Part shown: one piece after another, positions 5,768 through 7,867 of the stretch | Position numbering within the stretch: the first letter of the stretch is position 1 | Layout: the number at the start of each line of letters is the position of its first letter | Source: B16-G9 sp964400655 | GTDB lineage: Bacteria > Bacteroidota > Bacteroidia > Bacteroidales > F082 | Direction: 5' to 3' | Length of the DNA stretch: 7,867 bases | NCBI GenBank assembly: GCA_964400655.1 | Contig: CAYNVN010000081.1 | Coordinates: forward strand, 1-7,867 | Position numbers and translations under genes: made by a program | Notes under the pieces: generated by a model | Told to the model about the DNA's origin: nothing | Database searches by the model: none | The model's input: the letters and a program-made list of their open reading frames with translations, nothing else

Positions 5768-7549
5768 ATGCAAAATACCAATCACATATCCCAAAATCTT
5801 TTGGACAACATCAAATCGCCGGATGATGTAAAAAATTTATCCGTTGAGCAGTTGTTGCGGCTGTCGGATGAAATCCGGTCGTTTATTTTGGATGTGGTGT
5901 CGGTACACCCGGGCCATCTCGGTGCAAGCCTTGGTGTTGTAGAGCTTACAGTGGCTTTACACCATGTGTTTAATGCCCCCTATGATAAAATTGTTTGGGA
6001 TGTGGGTCATCAGGCTTACAGCCATAAAATATTAACGGGAAGAAAAGAGCGGTTCCACACCCTTAGGCAAAGGGGAGGAGTAAGCGGTTTTCCGTCACCG
6101 GAAGAAAGCGAATACGATGCTTTTGCCACGGGTCATGCCTCTACTTCAATTTCTGCCGTATTGGGTATGGCCAAAGCCGCGGAACTGGCTGGAGATGCAA
6201 ACAGAAATCATATTGCCGTTATTGGCGACGGCGGCCTTACCGGAGGTATGGCTTTTGAAGCTTTTAACAATATTGCAGGCTCAAACGTGCTGATTGTTTT
6301 AAACGATAACGGCATTGCCATTGATAAAAATACCGGAATAATAGGCGATTATCTTAAAAAACTTCCTTTGGAGGGTGACAGGGTTAACCTGTTTGAGAAT
6401 ATGGAAATCCGGTATTTTGGCCCTGTTGACGGCCACGACGTAAAAGGCCTGATAACAATACTCAATAAAGTAAAAACGATTGAGGGCCCGAAACTGTTGC
6501 ATGTGATAACTACCAAGGGGAAGGGGTTTAAAAAAGCCGAGCAGGATCAAACACGGTTTCATGCTCCCGGTCGGTTTGACCGACAAACGGGTGAAATCAT
6601 CAACAAAAAACCGGGTGCCGCATCTTTTCCCGAAATTGCAGGACAAACCCTTGTTGCGCTGGCGGCAAACAACAGTAAAATTGTGGCCGTTACGCCCGCC
6701 ATGATTACGGGCTCATCGTTACAGGATTTTCAAAAACAATTTCCCCGCAGGATTTTTGATACGGGCATTGCCGAGCAACATGCGGTAACCTTTTCGGCCG
6801 GGCTTGCGGCATCGGGATATAAACCCTTTTGTGCCGTTTATTCTACTTTCCTGCAGCGGGCATACGATCAGGTAATTCATGATGTGGCATTACAAAAGCT
6901 GCCGGTGGTGTTTGCCATCGACAGGGCAGGGCTGGCAGGAGAGGACGGTGCCACGCATCAGGGCGTTTTCGATTTGGCGTTTATGCGCTCCATACCGAAT
7001 ATGGTGGTTTCGGCTCCCATGGACGAGCAGGATTTGCGTAATATGCTTTATACCGCATCCAGATATAACAAAGCTCCTTTTGCGGTTCGTTACTCAAAAA
7101 ACAGAGGAATGGACAAATTGCCGGAAAAAGATTTTGAAGAAATACCGGTTGGAAAGGGCCGTAAACTGGAAGCGGGACAAAATATTGCACTGGTTACCCT
7201 TGGCTATGCCGGAATCCTTGCCCGTAAGGCAATCGGTGAGCTGAAAAAAGAGAATATATTTCCTGCTCATTACGACATGCGGTTTTTAAAGCCGTTGGAT
7301 GAAGAAATACTTGCAGAGGTGTTTTCCCGTTATAGGGATATCGTAACCATCGAAGACGGAACCGTAAAAGGCGGTTTTGGCGATGCTGTTTTGGCATTTA
7401 AACAAAAACACGGTTTTAACAACAGGGTTAGCATTCTGGGTGTCCCCGACAGGTTTATTGCTCACGGAACACGGGCGGAGTTATACGAAGCATGTGGTTA
7501 TGGCCCCGTGGCCATCTATAATAAAATAAAGGAGCTTGCGGGTAGTTGA
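5768..7549 (+). CDS. dxs: 1-deoxy-D-xylulose-5-phosphate synthase, short-linker form
   Basis: DXS condenses pyruvate and glyceraldehyde 3-phosphate to DXP with thiamine diphosphate, feeding the MEP isoprenoid pathway and thiamine/pyridoxal synthesis in the cytoplasm. Visible motifs, numbered from the ATG: H-P-G-H-L-G-A-S-L-G (His50, the E. coli His49 equivalent), W-D-V-G-H-Q-A-Y (His81), the ThDP/Mg motif G-D-G-G (153-156) to L-N-D-N (178-181), G-P-V-D-G-H-D (218-224), F-H-A (His265), D-T-G-I-A-E-Q-H-A (331-339, catalytic Glu336), D-R-A-G-L-A-G-E-D-G-A-T-H-Q-G (385-399) and A-V-R-Y-S (439-443). All three transketolase-type domains are present. At 593 residues it is shorter than the usual 620-640: the segment between L-N-D-N and G-P-V-D-G-H has only 36 residues, against about 70 in E. 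coli. An in-frame TTG at 5759 would add three residues but lies inside the -7 promoter element, so ATG 5768 is preferred. It stands alone, with no other MEP gene in view. Confidence 0.96.
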   Translation: MQNTNHISQNLLDNIKSPDDVKNLSVEQLLRLSDEIRSFILDVVSVHPGHLGASLGVVELTVALHHVFNAPYDKIVWDVGHQAYSHKILTGRKERFHTLRQRGGVSGFPSPEESEYDAFATGHASTSISAVLGMAKAAELAGDANRNHIAVIGDGGLTGGMAFEAFNNIAGSNVLIVLNDNGIAIDKNTGIIGDYLKKLPLEGDRVNLFENMEIRYFGPVDGHDVKGLITILNKVKTIEGPKLLHVITTKGKGFKKAEQDQTRFHAPGRFDRQTGEIINKKPGAASFPEIAGQTLVALAANNSKIVAVTPAMITGSSLQDFQKQFPRRIFDTGIAEQHAVTFSAGLAASGYKPFCAVYSTFLQRAYDQVIHDVALQKLPVVFAIDRAGLAGEDGATHQGVFDLAFMRSIPNMVVSAPMDEQDLRNMLYTASRYNKAPFAVRYSKNRGMDKLPEKDFEEIPVGKGRKLEAGQNIALVTLGYAGILARKAIGELKKENIFPAHYDMRFLKPLDEEILAEVFSRYRDIVTIEDGTVKGGFGDAVLAFKQKHGFNNRVSILGVPDRFIAHGTRAELYEACGYGPVAIYNKIKELAGS

Positions 7550-7606
7550 TATACAATGAAGTTGTTTAAAGTTAAATGCTTGAAGATATAAATATTCTAA
7601 GTAGAA

Positions 7607-7689
7607 GATTGTTCAAAAAGTAATTCTTAGTCATATTATCAACCTAAGCAGGCGCTCAGAATGACACGTTTTTTACTTTTTGAACAGTC
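7607..7689. repeat. Compact inverted-repeat element (REP/MITE-like)
   Basis: TGTTCAAAAAGTAA (7610-7623) and TTACTTTTTGAACA (7673-7686) are perfect inverted copies of 14 bp. Allowing one G-U pair in RNA, the stem extends to 17 bp (7607-7623 with 7673-7689). The 49-nt centre contains further complementary pairs: GTCAT (7630-7634) with ATGAC (7661-7665), ATTCT (7623-7627) with AGAAT (7658-7662), and CTTAG (7626-7630) with CTAAG (7644-7648). On the minus strand the centre reads GTCATTCTGAGCG, which I recall, without being able to search, as a recurrent start of dispersed intergenic palindromes in Bacteroidetes and other genomes. There is no internal gene, so any mobility would depend on a transposase elsewhere. 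No clear target-site duplication is seen. It could equally be a stable 3' hairpin for dxs. Confidence 0.65.
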
Positions 7690-7760
7690 CCTTTAAATAT
7701 TTTACTGTTGTGCTTCATGCCAGAGGAATCGTACCAAAAAATGAAAAACACAAATTACAG

Positions 7761-7791
7761 TTGTCTTTTTGGACTACTTTTTGTATCTTTA
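7761..7791 (+). promoter_or_regulatory. Bacteroidetes-type promoter of the toxin-like gene
   Basis: TTG (7761-7763) and TATCTTTA (7784-7791) are separated by 20 nt, the normal -33/-7 spacing for the Bacteroidetes primary sigma factor; the -7 box differs from TAnnTTTG only at its last base. The ATG at 7796 follows after just 4 nt, so the transcript is predicted to be leaderless or nearly so. Confidence 0.55.
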
Positions 7792-7795
7792 CTCC

Positions 7796-7867
7796 ATGAA
7801 TAAAAAACGGGAACTATATTTTTTCAAAGATTATTTTGAGAAATTCTATGAACAACAAACAGAAAAA
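7796..7867 (+). CDS. N-terminal fragment of a probable RelE/HigB-like (Gp49-type) toxin
   Basis: An ATG at 7796 opens a frame that stays open to the window edge, giving 24 residues that begin M-N-K-K-R-E-L-Y-F-F-K-D-Y-F-E-K-F-Y and continue E-Q-Q-T-E-K. The pattern of a basic start, Y/F-F-K-D-Y-F-x-x-F-Y and then a T-E-K-V-type helix is typical of the N-terminus of HigB/Gp49-like RelE-superfamily toxins, which cleave mRNA on the ribosome and are usually followed directly by an HTH (Xre-type) antitoxin gene. The assignment rests on memory of the family pattern over a very short stretch. The catalytic residues and the expected antitoxin lie beyond the window. A promoter with correct spacing sits immediately upstream, which supports a real gene start. 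Confidence 0.55.
   Translation, partial: MNKKRELYFFKDYFEKFYEQQTEK

Larger units (their letters stand above)
7550..7795. other. Non-coding gap between dxs and the toxin-like gene
   Basis: No credible gene is seen in this 246-nt stretch on either strand. It holds the inverted-repeat element at 7607-7689 and, at its right end, the promoter of the next gene. No classical terminator with a T run follows dxs; the inverted repeat may serve as the 3' end structure of its transcript. Confidence 0.6.

Noticed and set aside
7741..7803. A 20-codon frame (MKNTNYSCLFGLLFVSLLHE) overlapping the toxin-like start codon
   Set aside because: It spans the predicted promoter of the toxin-like gene, so it would lie mostly outside that transcript, and its hydrophobic content follows from the T-rich DNA.

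Overview
The window looks like chromosomal DNA of a Bacteroidetes bacterium, probably a Bacteroidales/Marinilabiliales-type anaerobe. The support is AT-rich sequence, A-rich or absent Shine-Dalgarno sites, several matches to the Bacteroidetes sigma factor -7 element TAnnTTTG just before start codons, and protein types usual for that phylum. All recognisable genes lie on the + strand; the minus-strand open frames are shadows.

Layout. (1) Bases 2-58 are the last 18 codons of an upstream gene. Its C-terminal end (W-E-Q-Y-K-stop) loosely resembles the end of the next gene (W-E-R-Y-K). (2) 89-1102 encodes a 337-residue metallo-beta-lactamase-fold hydrolase with an intact HxHxDH metal motif, and the 30-nt gap suggests it is co-transcribed with the upstream gene. 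A strong intrinsic terminator (1127-1170) closes this unit. (3) 1192-2793 encodes an exported 533-residue protein with an N-terminal periplasmic-type domain and a C-terminal half that looks like an outer-membrane beta-barrel ending in Phe. (4) 2993-5668 encodes an 891-residue MalT-type STAND/LuxR transcription regulator (ATPase, long helical repeat sensor, LuxR HTH). (5) 5768-7549 encodes 1-deoxy-D-xylulose-5-phosphate synthase (dxs), the first enzyme of the MEP isoprenoid pathway. Its catalytic residues are intact, but the linker in the first domain is clearly short. (6) 7550-7795 is non-coding and holds a compact inverted-repeat element of REP/MITE appearance. (7) From 7796 a gene begins and runs off the window; its 24 visible residues resemble RelE/HigB (Gp49-like) toxins.

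The genes do not form one obvious pathway. Each of genes 3-5 and 7 appears to have its own promoter region, and only the upstream fragment plus the MBL gene look like an operon. The regulator could control itself, the barrel-protein gene or distant targets; nothing in the sequence fixes its ligand or regulon. I see no CRISPR array, tRNA, rRNA, complete transposase gene or clear new multi-gene system. The most notable points are the shortened DXS, the -7 elements that almost touch the dxs and toxin-like start codons, the inverted-repeat element, and an uncharacterised barrel protein next to a large STAND regulator.
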